In this document: positions 1-9,515 of the stretch, piece after piece
How positions within the stretch are numbered: the first letter of the stretch is position 1
How the letters are laid out: each line of letters starts with the position of its first letter
Source: Chloroflexota bacterium
GTDB taxonomy: Bacteria; Chloroflexota; Dormibacteria; Aeolococcales; Aeolococcaceae
Length of the DNA stretch: 32,027 nucleotides
Direction of reading: 5' to 3'
NCBI GenBank assembly: GCA_005880445.1
Contig: VBGJ01000039.1
Location: forward strand, 1 to 32,027
Position numbers and translations under genes: made by a program
Notes under the pieces: generated by a model
Seen by the model: the letters and a program-made list of their open reading frames with translations, nothing else
Database searches by the model: none
What the model was told of the DNA's origin: nothing

Positions 1-46
1 TGTTGTAAGACTCACCTTCCGGCCCTGCTCAGGGCATCATGGCCAG

Positions 47-823
47 GTGCCCACCTACACCGACGAGGGGATCGTGCTGCGCCGCATCGACTACGGCGAG
101 ACCGACCGCATCCTCACCGTCCTAACTCGGGAGCACGGAAAGATCGGAGTGATGGCCCGGGGTGTGCGACGTCCACAGAGCCGCCTCGCGTCACGCACCG
201 ACCTCTTTGTGCGGAGCCGGATGCAGCTGGCGAAGGGACGTGGGCAGCTCGATGTGCTGGTTCAGGCCGAGCCGATGTCTCATCGCAGCAGCAGCACCGA
301 TCCACGGTGTGCGGCGTGCGCCGCGCTGTGCGCGGAGCTGAGCGACCGTGTGCTCGAGACCAACCACGCCGACGACGAGATCTACGCGCTGGTCGCGGCG
401 GCGATGACCGACTGCACCGAGCCCGGCCGCGATCCACGCGCCGCCATGGTGTGGTTCGCGAGACGCATGATCGACCGGCTCGGATATGCGCCGCAGCTCC
501 ACGACTGCGCGAGCTGCGGTCGCCGCCTTCCCGAGCAGCCAGCCCGCTTCAGCGCCGTGGGCGGCGGCCTCCTGTGCGGCGCATGCGGGGCGAGCGACGC
601 GGGGGCCATCGAGTGCGGTGTCCGCGCCATCAAGGTGCTGCGCACCGCCGCGGCGGGTGAGGTGGAGCTCTGGCGGCGACTGCGCCTCGACGCGCCGACG
701 CTGAGCACGCTGGAACGCATCATCGAGGCAGAGCTCGCGCAGCATCTCGACCGGCAGCTGCGATCCTTCGACGTGCTCCGCGCCATCGAGGGCAGGAGCG
801 GCGCTGCGCTCTCGGTAGACTGA
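47..823 (+). CDS. recO: DNA repair protein RecO
   Basis: N-terminal MPTYTDEGIVLRRIDYGETDRILTVLTREHGKIGVMARGVRR is RecO OB-fold-like; CxxC...CxxC zinc motif (CASCG...CGACG); sits directly upstream of glyS. GTG start. Confidence 0.93.
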   Translation: MPTYTDEGIVLRRIDYGETDRILTVLTREHGKIGVMARGVRRPQSRLASRTDLFVRSRMQLAKGRGQLDVLVQAEPMSHRSSSTDPRCAACAALCAELSDRVLETNHADDEIYALVAAAMTDCTEPGRDPRAAMVWFARRMIDRLGYAPQLHDCASCGRRLPEQPARFSAVGGGLLCGACGASDAGAIECGVRAIKVLRTAAAGEVELWRRLRLDAPTLSTLERIIEAELAQHLDRQLRSFDVLRAIEGRSGAALSVD

Positions 824-829
824 CGCGCC

Positions 830-2227
830 GTGGGACAGCAGGCACCGGTGCAAGCGGATGTCGTCGAGAAGCTCGTCTCGCTGTGCAAGCAGCGCGGCTT
901 CGTGTACCCGTCGAGCGAGATCTATGGCGGCCTCAATGCCGTGTACGACTTCGGGCCGCTGGGCGTCCGTCTGCGCCGCAACATACGCGAACGGTGGTGG
1001 CGGCGCATCGTGGATCTGCGCGACGACGTTGAGGGGATCGAGACCGCGATCCTGATGAACCCACAGGTGTGGGTGGCGAGCGGGCACGTGCAGAGCTTCA
1101 CGGATCCGCTTGTCGATTGCACCGGGACGTGCAGGAAGCGCTGGCGTGCCGACCATCTCGCCGATGAGCGACGCGCGAGGGACAAGCCGGCGGACGCGCC
1201 GGGTTGCCCGGAGTGCGGCGGTGCGCTCACGGAGGCCCGGCAGTTCAACCTCATGTTCAAGACCTTCATCGGCCCGGTCGAAGAGGACGCGGCCCAGGTG
1301 TGGCTGCGCCCCGAGACGGCACAGGGCATGTTCGTCAACTTTGCCAACGTGCTCAACAGCTCGCGCCAGCGGGTCCCGTTCGGCGTCGCGCAAATGGGCA
1401 AGGGCTTCCGCAACGAGATCTCTCCGGGCAACTTCATCTTCCGCTTGCGTGAGTTCGAGCTGATGGAGATGGAGTTCTTCTGCAAGCCGGGCACCGACCG
1501 CGAGTGGCACGAGTACTGGTGCCGCGAGCGGCTCTCGTGGCATGTCGACGACATGGGCGTGCGCGAAGCGAACCTCCGGCTCCGCGCGCACGAGAAGTCC
1601 GAACTCTCCCACTACAGCACGGCGACGAGCGACATCGAGTACCACTTTCCGTTCGGGTGGGGCGAGCTGGAAGGCGTGGCGGATCGCACGGACTACGACC
1701 TCAAGACACACATGGAGCACAGCGGACGCGACCTGTCGTACTTCGATGTGCAGACGAATGAGCGCTATATCCCGTACGTGATCGAGCCGGCAGTTGGGGT
1801 GGATCGCATATTCATCACGCTCCTCGTCGACGCATACGACGAGGAAGAGGTGCGCGGCGAGCGGCGGGTGGTCCTGCATCTGCATCCCGATGTCGCACCG
1901 GTGCAGGTTGCGGTGCTGCCGCTCTCCAAAAAGGCTGAGTTGACCGAGCGCGCGCGGCGTATCGAGCACGATCTGCGCGGGAACTTCGCCACCGAGTACG
2001 ACGAGACGCAGTCGATCGGACGGCGATACCGCCGCCAGGATGAGATCGGCACGCCGCTCGCCGTCACCTTTGACTTCGACTCGCTCGAGGACCACGCAGT
2101 GACGATTCGCGAGCGCGACGGCATGACCCAGGTGCGGGTTCCCATCGACGGCTTGCACGCCGCGCTGCGCGATCAGCTGGGAACATTTCGTACCCGCGCG
2201 GGCCAGCGCGCGCACGGAGGCGGCTAG
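830..2227 (+). CDS. glyS: Glycyl-tRNA synthetase (dimeric, class II)
   Basis: Class II motifs: QFNLMFKTFIGPVEE, LRPETAQGMFVNFANV, FRNEISPGNFIFRLREFELMEMEFFC, GVDRIFITLL. GTG start. Confidence 0.96.
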   Translation: MGQQAPVQADVVEKLVSLCKQRGFVYPSSEIYGGLNAVYDFGPLGVRLRRNIRERWWRRIVDLRDDVEGIETAILMNPQVWVASGHVQSFTDPLVDCTGTCRKRWRADHLADERRARDKPADAPGCPECGGALTEARQFNLMFKTFIGPVEEDAAQVWLRPETAQGMFVNFANVLNSSRQRVPFGVAQMGKGFRNEISPGNFIFRLREFELMEMEFFCKPGTDREWHEYWCRERLSWHVDDMGVREANLRLRAHEKSELSHYSTATSDIEYHFPFGWGELEGVADRTDYDLKTHMEHSGRDLSYFDVQTNERYIPYVIEPAVGVDRIFITLLVDAYDEEEVRGERRVVLHLHPDVAPVQVAVLPLSKKAELTERARRIEHDLRGNFATEYDETQSIGRRYRRQDEIGTPLAVTFDFDSLEDHAVTIRERDGMTQVRVPIDGLHAALRDQLGTFRTRAGQRAHGGG

Positions 2228-2251
2228 CGGACGTCGCGCTACGCTGACCTC

Positions 2252-3226
2252 GTGAGCCGCCGTGGCCGAGCGACGCTGCCGGCGATCGCCGTGGCTGTGG
2301 TTGCCGTGCTGGTCGCCGGCGCCGCCGCCGGCACGCCCGCGGCGCCGCGCACACCGCGGTTGGCTGCCACCGGACCGGCGGCCGTGCCGCACGTGATGCT
2401 CATCGTCGAGGAGAATCGCAGCGAGGAAGCGGTCATCGGCGCGCCGCAGGCGCCCTTCGTGAACGCGCTCGCCAGTCGATACGGTGTGGCCACCGCGTCA
2501 TATGCAGAGTCGCATCCGAGCTTGCCCAACTATCTCGAGCTGCTCTCCGGCACCACGTGGGGGGTGACCGATGACGGCACAGGCTACAGCTTCCCCGGCC
2601 CGACTCTCGCCGACCAGTTGCAACAGCACGGCATACCGTGGCGCGCGTACATGGAATCGATGCCCCGACCGTGTTACCCGGGCGGCGGCTTCAACGGATA
2701 CGCGAAGAAGCACGACCCGTTCATGTACTTCAGGAGCATCACGGGCAATGCCACGAGCTGCGCCAACGTCGTGCCCTTCACGGCGCTGCACGCGGATCTC
2801 GCGTCGGGAGCTCCTCCGGCTTTTCTCTGGGTGACGCCCAATCTCTGCGACGACGGGCACGACTGCTCCACCGAGACGATGGACCGGTGGCTGGCCACCA
2901 ACCTCCCCCCGCTGCTCGAGTCATCGTGGTTCGCGCAGGACGGTGTCGTGATCATCACCTGGGACGAGGGTTCAGGTGGCAGTGGCTGCTGCCGTGGTGC
3001 ACACGGGGGCCGGATCGCAACACTCGTAGTCTCGTCGCGTCTGTATCAGCACGCGAGCAGTGCCACGCCGATAGATCACGCTGGCACGCTGCGAACCATC
3101 GAGGAGCTCTACTCGCTACCGTTCCTGGGCGACGCGGCGTGTTCATGCAGCGGCGATCTCCGCTCCCTGATCGAGTCGCCTCCGACCGCCGCGTTGACGT
3201 GGCTCACCGTGTCGCACTTTCGCTGA
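2252..3226 (+). CDS. Secreted phosphoesterase-family protein (acid phosphatase / phospholipase C-like)
   Basis: N-terminal signal-like hydrophobic stretch; HVMLIVEENRS, SLPNYLELLSG, VVIITWDEGSGGSG motifs of the phosphoesterase family. Confidence 0.8.
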   Translation: MSRRGRATLPAIAVAVVAVLVAGAAAGTPAAPRTPRLAATGPAAVPHVMLIVEENRSEEAVIGAPQAPFVNALASRYGVATASYAESHPSLPNYLELLSGTTWGVTDDGTGYSFPGPTLADQLQQHGIPWRAYMESMPRPCYPGGGFNGYAKKHDPFMYFRSITGNATSCANVVPFTALHADLASGAPPAFLWVTPNLCDDGHDCSTETMDRWLATNLPPLLESSWFAQDGVVIITWDEGSGGSGCCRGAHGGRIATLVVSSRLYQHASSATPIDHAGTLRTIEELYSLPFLGDAACSCSGDLRSLIESPPTAALTWLTVSHFR

Positions 3227-3422
3227 TCGCCGTCCAGCTGCCGCGCACGCGGTCCATCAGACGCGCGGTGGCAGTCGAATCATCGAGCGACAGCGGAGCG
3301 GGTGCGCCGTCCAGCACACTCTGCGAGAAGGCCTCCACCATCAGCTGGTAGGGATCGTCTGGATCATGCCATGCGGTGAATGGCTGCTCGATTCGTACGA
3401 TCCGGTCGCCCGTCACCAGCAC
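3204..3422 (-). pseudogene. C-terminal fragment of a Gfo/Idh/MocA-type oxidoreductase, out of frame with the 3413-4048 fragment
   Basis: VLVTGDRIVRIEQPFTAWHDPDDPYQLMVEAFSQSVLDGAPAPLSLDDSTATARLMDRV resembles the C-terminal end of this family; it follows the N-terminal fragment in another frame. Confidence 0.6.
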
Positions 3423-4048
3423 CGCAGCGCTGCGGCGACGCTGATGTCCACCGCTCCGACGCGGGCCACCGCGCTCACGGCGTCCGGCTCACCGCAGAAC
3501 CATCGTGCTGCATCGAGGGTGTAGCAGCCCACGTCCAGCAGCGCACCGCCGCCGAGCTCCACACGCAACCGCGGATTGCCGCTGTCGTGCAGCGCGAAAC
3601 CGAAGCTCGCGTTGAGGAACCGTACGTCGTCAGCGCTCTCCCGAAGGGCACGCATCCGCGGGTGGAAGCGGTACATGAACGCCTCCATCAACGTCAGTCC
3701 GAACGATGACGCAGCCCGGGCCATCTGTCGCACCTCGGAGGCGTCGACCCCGAGCGGTTTCTCGCACAGCACGTGCTTGCCGGCTTCGAGGGCGCGCAAC
3801 GTCCACGGCAGATGGAGGCTGTTGACCAGTGCGATGTACACGGCATCGACCGTCTCGTCCTCGAGCAGCGCGTCGTACGTGGGATGCACCCGCGCCACGC
3901 CGTGACGCTTGGCCATTGCCGCCGCACGGTTGGGGCTGCGGCTGGCGATCGCGACCGCGTCGGCGTTGTGGGCGGCGCGCAGCGCCGGAAGCACGGCGCG
4001 ATCCGCTATCCACGCCGCGCCGATCACGCCGAAGCGCAGACGCGGCAC
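3413..4048 (-). pseudogene. Gfo/Idh/MocA family oxidoreductase, truncated and frameshifted (N-terminal 211 aa)
   Basis: MPRLRFGVIGAAWIADRAVLPAL Rossmann motif; GKHVLCEKPLGVDASEVRQM signature; the frame ends at ...DISVAAALRCW* where the central beta-sheet domain should continue. Confidence 0.75.
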
Positions 4049-4053
4049 GGAGG

Positions 4054-5730
4054 TCAGATGCGCCGCTCGATCAACGCGCCGTCCTGTTCCGCGGACGTCA
4101 TCGCTGTCTCCATGACGGCGACCACGCGGCGGGCCTGCTGAGGAGGAACCGCGAGCGGTTCGCCATGGAGCAGATGACCGGCGAGGTTGCGGTAGAAGGC
4201 GCCGCGGTCGCGGCGCGGCAACGCCACGCGCTCCTCGTGCGTGCCGCCCTCGCCGTCGGGCCGCAGCACCCGAAGGCGGGCCGGGAGGTCGGTGGGCGCC
4301 ACTGCGATCTCGTCAATCTCGCCGTCCGGTCCGCGAGGCCGCTCGGTCACTCGCCGCCAGTCTCCAACGATCGATCCGCGTGTGCCCAGGACGTACCACT
4401 TCGGTTTCAGCGCGGCTGCAACGGCGGATTGCGCGAAGGATGCAACCGATCCATTCGCGAACGTGATGTCGACCGTGACGTGGTCCGCATTGGTCACGTC
4501 ATGCCACACTCGTTTGTGCTCGAGGCCGCGCACCGAGACAACCTCGCTGTCGAAGAGCTGCAGGATCCAGTCGATGTAGTGCGATCCCCAGTCGTACACT
4601 GCTCCGCCGCTGATCGGTTGGTGGCTGTGCCAGTAGTGGCACGGATGCTGGAAACCTCCCACGAATGACTCGAGGAGAAACGGTTCTCCGATGGCCCCCG
4701 ATCCCACGACCCGATGCAGCGCCACGAAGTCTGGATCCCAGCGGCGGTTTTGAAACACGGTGAGCGCGAGCCGCTGGCTGGCGGCCGACTCGACCATCGC
4801 GTCACAGTCACGCGCGTGGAGCGCGAACGGTTTCTCGCACACGACGTGCTTGCCCGCGTCCAGCGCATCGAGCACGACGCCGGCGTGGGTCGCCGGCGGG
4901 GTTGCCACGATCACCAGATGCACATCGTCGCGGCGAAAGAGGTCGGCCGTGGACGTGACGCTCGGCACGCCGAGGGGTGCTGCCAGCCGGAGCCGAGCTT
5001 CGTCTCGATCGCACACCGCGGCCAGCCACAGTCCGGGCGTCTCGTGCAGTGCCGCCGCGTGCGCCGGGCCCAGGGCGCCGAAGCCGATGAGGCCGACCCC
5101 GATGGCCGGCGTGTTCGCTGCGTCGACCACGCTGCTGCCGATGGCGCGCAGCAGCGCGCTCCGGAAGGGATCGTGCGCATAGGTGCGTGGATCATGGCCG
5201 AGGCCCACGTACGTGAAGCTGCCACTGCCGACGCTCCGCCGATACGCGAGCACCTGTTGCGTGTGGCGCCATGTGGTGCGCAGCAGCGGCACCGCCGCCG
5301 CCGGCGCCTCGGGCAGGAGGTTCACCTCGTCGTGCACCCGAAATCCCCGATGCGCGTCGTCGGCCGGGTTCACGTCGAGCTCCGTGTGCACGGTCCGGCC
5401 GTTCGGTGTCCAGCCGGCGAGCCCGGCGATCCGCGGGCTTGATGACCAGACGGTGAGAGTCTGTCCCGCCACCACGACGCGGCCGCCCGCTTGCACGAAG
5501 CGCTCCACCGCACCGGCCTGTGTCTCCGTGAGCTGCTCCCGATGGCGATGTGCATACACGACGCGCACGTTCTGGAGGTCGAGCAGCCGGTCAGCATCGA
5601 TGGTCAGGTCGACGTCGTAGCGCCCCGAGCCGCGCAGGTCCGCGGTGAGCGGCGCCAGATGATCGATGCGTTCCGGGTCGCAGAGCACGAGGACCGCCAC
5701 CCGCTCACCGAGGCCCATGCTGCCCGCCAT
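4054..5730 (-). CDS. ThuA-like (trehalose-utilization) domain fused to a Gfo/Idh/MocA oxidoreductase
   Basis: N-terminal ~200 aa ThuA-like (FVQAGGRVVVAGQT, YVGLGHDPRTYAHDPFRSALLRAI); then a second domain IGVGLIGFGALGPAHAAALHETPG...GKHVVCEKPFALHARDCDAMV. Confidence 0.82.
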   Translation of the reverse strand: MAGSMGLGERVAVLVLCDPERIDHLAPLTADLRGSGRYDVDLTIDADRLLDLQNVRVVYAHRHREQLTETQAGAVERFVQAGGRVVVAGQTLTVWSSSPRIAGLAGWTPNGRTVHTELDVNPADDAHRGFRVHDEVNLLPEAPAAAVPLLRTTWRHTQQVLAYRRSVGSGSFTYVGLGHDPRTYAHDPFRSALLRAIGSSVVDAANTPAIGVGLIGFGALGPAHAAALHETPGLWLAAVCDRDEARLRLAAPLGVPSVTSTADLFRRDDVHLVIVATPPATHAGVVLDALDAGKHVVCEKPFALHARDCDAMVESAASQRLALTVFQNRRWDPDFVALHRVVGSGAIGEPFLLESFVGGFQHPCHYWHSHQPISGGAVYDWGSHYIDWILQLFDSEVVSVRGLEHKRVWHDVTNADHVTVDITFANGSVASFAQSAVAAALKPKWYVLGTRGSIVGDWRRVTERPRGPDGEIDEIAVAPTDLPARLRVLRPDGEGGTHEERVALPRRDRGAFYRNLAGHLLHGEPLAVPPQQARRVVAVMETAMTSAEQDGALIERRI

Positions 5731-5842
5731 CCTAAGCGCTCGCGGCAGCCGGGCGCGGCCCGCCGGGGACAGCGGGGATGCTCTACGCTCTGGCGCTCGG
5801 ACCGCGCCGGAACTGGAGATCGATCACGACGAGGACTGGCTG

Positions 5843-8605
5843 ATGGCGGCAGGTACGCGGCGTCCACCTGCGAAGAAGAAGCAGCTCACGGCGAAGACCG
5901 CGAAGGCGAAGCCCAAGAAGGTGAGCCCGGACGGTCGCGCTCGCCGACCGGCGGCGCACAAGTGGGTGTACCTCTTCGCAGAGGGCAACGCCACGATGCG
6001 CGACCTCCTCGGCGGCAAGGGTGCGGGAGTGGCGGAGATGACGCGGGCCGGTCTGCCTGTGCCGCCCGGCTTCACCATCACCACCGAGGCGTGCAACGCC
6101 TTCTACGCCAACGCACGGAAGTTTCCCCGCGGCATGGACGAGCAGATGGATGCCGCGCTGCGCCACGTCGAGAAGCAAACCGGCAAGCGATTTGGCGACC
6201 CGAAGAATCCGCTGCTGGTCAGCGTCCGCAGCGGCGCGAAGTTCTCGATGCCGGGAATGATGGACACGGTGCTGAACCTCGGCCTGAACGCATCGACGCT
6301 CGAAGGCTTGGCTGCGCTGACGAAGGATCGCCGCTTCGCCCTCGACGCCCAGCGGCGCTTCATCCAGCTGTTCAGCAAGATCGTGCTTGGTGTCGACGGA
6401 CAGCGGTTCGAGGACGCTCTCGACGAGATCAAGCGCAAGACGGGCGCGGCAACCGACGCAGATCTCACCCCCGCCGCACTGCAGAAGCTGATCGACCGGT
6501 ATCGCGAGATCGTGCGCAGGGACGCGAAGACCGACTTCCCTGAAGATCCCCGGCAGCAGTTGCGCGCAGCCATCGGCGCCGTGTTCCAGTCGTGGAACAA
6601 CAAACGGGCCATCGACTACCGGAACTTCAACCGCATCCCGCACGATCTCGGCACTGCCGTCAACGTGCAGTCGATGGTGTTCGGCAACATGGGCAGCGAT
6701 TCGGGCACAGGTGTCGCCTTCACACGGGACCCGTCCACGGGTGAAAAGCGACTGTACGGCGAGTACTTGACCAATGCGCAGGGTGAGGACGTCGTGGCCG
6801 GCATACGCACGCCCAAGCCCATCGCGGCCATGGCGAAGGATCTACCCAAGGCCTACAAGCAGTTCGAGCAGATCGCGCGCAAGCTCGAGCGCCATTACCG
6901 TGACGTGCAAGACATGGAATTCACCATCGAGCGCGGACGCCTGTACATGCTGCAGACGCGGAGTGGCAAGCGCACCGCGGAGGCGGCGGTGAAGATTGCA
7001 GTGGACATGGTGGGCGAGCGACTGATCTCTCGCCGGGAAGCCGTCATGCGCGTCGAACCCACGCAGGCCGATCAACTGCTGCACCGTCGCATCGATCCGT
7101 CAGCGAAGGTCGAGGTGCTGGCGACGGGACTGGCAGCCTCCCCCGGCGCCGCATATGGCAAGGCCGTATTCGATGCGGACCGCGCCGAAGCGATGGCAAA
7201 GGAAGGCGAGTCGGTGATCCTGGTTCGGATCGAGACCAACCCCGATGACGTGCACGGGATGATTGCGGCGCAGGGGGTGCTCACATCGCGGGGCGGGCGT
7301 ACCTCGCACGCGGCTGTGGTGGCGCGCGGCATGGGAAAGCCGTGCGTGGCGGGCGCCGAATCCGTCGCAGTCGACCTGGACAGACGCCAGTTCACCGCTG
7401 GCGGCACCATCGTCAAGGAGGGCGACGCGTTCACCATCGACGGCGGCACCGGCCGGGTCATTGCGGGCCGAGTCCCCATGCTCGAGGCGGAAATCTCGCG
7501 GGAGCTCCAGGAGCTTCTCCGCTGGGCCGACTCGTTTCGGCGCCTGGAAGTGTGGGCCAACGGCGACTACCCGCATGACGCGGAGCGTGCGCGGGGATTC
7601 GGTGCACAGGGCATCGGGTTGTGTCGCACCGAGCACATGTTCATGGAGCAGAACCGCCTGCCCATCGTGCAGCGCATGATCCTCGCCTCCGACAGCGAGG
7701 AGCGGCGCCGCGAGCTGGCATTGCTGCTGCCATTCCAGCGCGATGATTTCCGCGGCATCCTCGCTGCGATGCACGGCCTTCCCGTGATCATCCGGCTCAT
7801 CGATCCGCCGCTGCACGAGTTTCTTCCATCGTACGAGGACCTCCTTGTGGAGGTGACGCGAGCACAGGCGCAAGGCAAGCCTGAGGCGGATTACCGTGAT
7901 CAAGCCAGACTCCTTGCAGCGGTGCGGGATCTCCGTGAGCAGAACCCGATGCTTGGGCTCCGTGGCTGCCGGCTCGGGCTGCTGTTCCCCGAGATCATCG
8001 AGATGCAGACACGGGCGATCATCGAGGCGGCGGTGCAGTTGAAGAAGGAACGCGTGAGTGTGCATCCGGAGATCATGGTGCCCTTGGTGAGCACCGCCGA
8101 AGAGCTCCGGCGCACGCGTGAGGTCATCGATGCCACGGCGCAGGCCGTGTTCCGAGAGACGAAGGCGACCGTGCGATACCTGGTGGGTACGATGATCGAG
8201 CTGCCACGCGCCGCCCTCACAGCGCGTGCCATCGCCGAGTCGGCAGAGTTCTTCTCATTTGGTACGAACGATCTGACCCAGACGACGTTCGGCATGTCGC
8301 GTGACGACGCGGAAGGCAAGTTCCTGATCAAGTACGTCGAGGAAAAGATCTTGCCGTACAACCCATTCGAGACCATCGACCACGATGGCGTCGGCCGGCT
8401 GATGCAGATCGCGGTGGAGGAGGGGCGGAGGACGCGCGGCTCCCTCAGCGTCGGCATTTGCGGCGAGCATGGCGGAGATCCCGAGTCGATCGCGCTCTGC
8501 GAGGAGATGGGCCTGGACTACGTCTCGTGCTCGCCGTATCGCGTACCGGCTGCCCGCCTCGCCGCGGCGCACGCACGGTTGACGCAGGTGGAGCGCGACC
8601 GCTGA
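5843..8605 (+). CDS. ppdK: Pyruvate, phosphate dikinase
   Basis: LFAEGNATMRDLLGGKGAGVAEMTRAGLPVPPGFTITTEAC; catalytic-His region GGRTSHAAVVARGMGKPCVAG; FGTNDLTQTTFGMSRDD. Start taken at ATG 5843 (the ORF call extends upstream). Confidence 0.95.
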   Translation: MAAGTRRPPAKKKQLTAKTAKAKPKKVSPDGRARRPAAHKWVYLFAEGNATMRDLLGGKGAGVAEMTRAGLPVPPGFTITTEACNAFYANARKFPRGMDEQMDAALRHVEKQTGKRFGDPKNPLLVSVRSGAKFSMPGMMDTVLNLGLNASTLEGLAALTKDRRFALDAQRRFIQLFSKIVLGVDGQRFEDALDEIKRKTGAATDADLTPAALQKLIDRYREIVRRDAKTDFPEDPRQQLRAAIGAVFQSWNNKRAIDYRNFNRIPHDLGTAVNVQSMVFGNMGSDSGTGVAFTRDPSTGEKRLYGEYLTNAQGEDVVAGIRTPKPIAAMAKDLPKAYKQFEQIARKLERHYRDVQDMEFTIERGRLYMLQTRSGKRTAEAAVKIAVDMVGERLISRREAVMRVEPTQADQLLHRRIDPSAKVEVLATGLAASPGAAYGKAVFDADRAEAMAKEGESVILVRIETNPDDVHGMIAAQGVLTSRGGRTSHAAVVARGMGKPCVAGAESVAVDLDRRQFTAGGTIVKEGDAFTIDGGTGRVIAGRVPMLEAEISRELQELLRWADSFRRLEVWANGDYPHDAERARGFGAQGIGLCRTEHMFMEQNRLPIVQRMILASDSEERRRELALLLPFQRDDFRGILAAMHGLPVIIRLIDPPLHEFLPSYEDLLVEVTRAQAQGKPEADYRDQARLLAAVRDLREQNPMLGLRGCRLGLLFPEIIEMQTRAIIEAAVQLKKERVSVHPEIMVPLVSTAEELRRTREVIDATAQAVFRETKATVRYLVGTMIELPRAALTARAIAESAEFFSFGTNDLTQTTFGMSRDDAEGKFLIKYVEEKILPYNPFETIDHDGVGRLMQIAVEEGRRTRGSLSVGICGEHGGDPESIALCEEMGLDYVSCSPYRVPAARLAAAHARLTQVERDR

Positions 8606-8613
8606 GCGACCGA

Positions 8614-9255
8614 GTGGGCGCGTATCCTAGGACGGCGGAAACCCAACGGCTCGTGCTGCGTCAGTTTCGGCAATCGGATCTAGACGCGTACACCTCGCTG
8701 CTCACAGAACCGGAGGTCGCGCGATGGTTCCGGATCGATTCGTCGTTCACACGCAACGACGCGTGGCGTCACATGGCGATGCTCGTGGGGCATTGGGACC
8801 TGCACGGATACGGCCGCTTCGCTGTCGACCTCAAATCCTCGGGGGCGTTGATCGGACGCGTGGGTCTCTGGTATCCCGAAGGCTGGCCGGAGATCGAATG
8901 CGGATGGGTGATCCATCCCAGCCAATGGGGCCACGGGTATGCGACAGAGGCCGCAGCTGAGACGCTGCGTCTTGGCTTTGCCTCGCTTGGGCTCACGCAC
9001 ATCATCAGCCTGATCCATCCCGACAATGCGCGATCGGCCCGAGTCGCCGAGAAGCTGGGCGGGCGCATCGAGTCGACGTGGATCGATTTCCACGGGAAGG
9101 AGGCGCTGGTGTACGGCTATGCGCTGTCACAGTCTCGGCACGCGCATGCGGGTGAGGTGAGCGCGATGGCGACGGATAATGCCGGGCGAAATGGCCGAGC
9201 ACGTTCGGGTGAGGAAGATCTCGACGCGGAGCGGCCGGCCGGAGATGCTCGATGA
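8614..9255 (+). CDS. GNAT family N-acetyltransferase (RimJ/RimL-like)
   Basis: TQRLVLRQFRQSDLDAYTSLLTEPEVARWF...ALIGRVGLWYPEGWPEIECGWVIHPSQWGHGYATEAAAETLRLGF...NARSARVAEKLGG. Start uncertain (GTG 8614). Confidence 0.85.
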   Translation: MGAYPRTAETQRLVLRQFRQSDLDAYTSLLTEPEVARWFRIDSSFTRNDAWRHMAMLVGHWDLHGYGRFAVDLKSSGALIGRVGLWYPEGWPEIECGWVIHPSQWGHGYATEAAAETLRLGFASLGLTHIISLIHPDNARSARVAEKLGGRIESTWIDFHGKEALVYGYALSQSRHAHAGEVSAMATDNAGRNGRARSGEEDLDAERPAGDAR

Positions 9256-9457
9256 CGGACACGTGGTGGAGGGCGACGAGGTCGGTCCGCCCACGCCCGG
9301 GCTGCCCTACTCGGTGCGGCGTACGGTCACCGAGCACGAGGAGGCTCCGGATGTGTTTGCGACGTCCCCGGTGCGGGCTGTGATCACCGCGCGCGAGGGC
9401 GGCATCGTGCTCCTGACGGACAATTCCCGCTACGCAGTCGAGGTGATCGGTCGCTGA
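9179..9457 (+). CDS. Small hypothetical protein
   Basis: ORF overlapping the GNAT 3' end; an internal ATG at 9191 may be the real start. No family recognised. Confidence 0.5.
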   Translation: MPGEMAEHVRVRKISTRSGRPEMLDDGHVVEGDEVGPPTPGLPYSVRRTVTEHEEAPDVFATSPVRAVITAREGGIVLLTDNSRYAVEVIGR

Positions 9458-9515
9458 GGCCGAATCGGCGCAAACGTCCCCAGAGTCGGCTGCTGATCGC
9501 CTACTCTTTGCATCG

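Noticed and set aside
191-2392. 733-aa minus-strand ORF antisense to recO and glyS
   Set aside because: Same GC-driven artefact; the plus strand encodes unambiguous RecO and GlyS.
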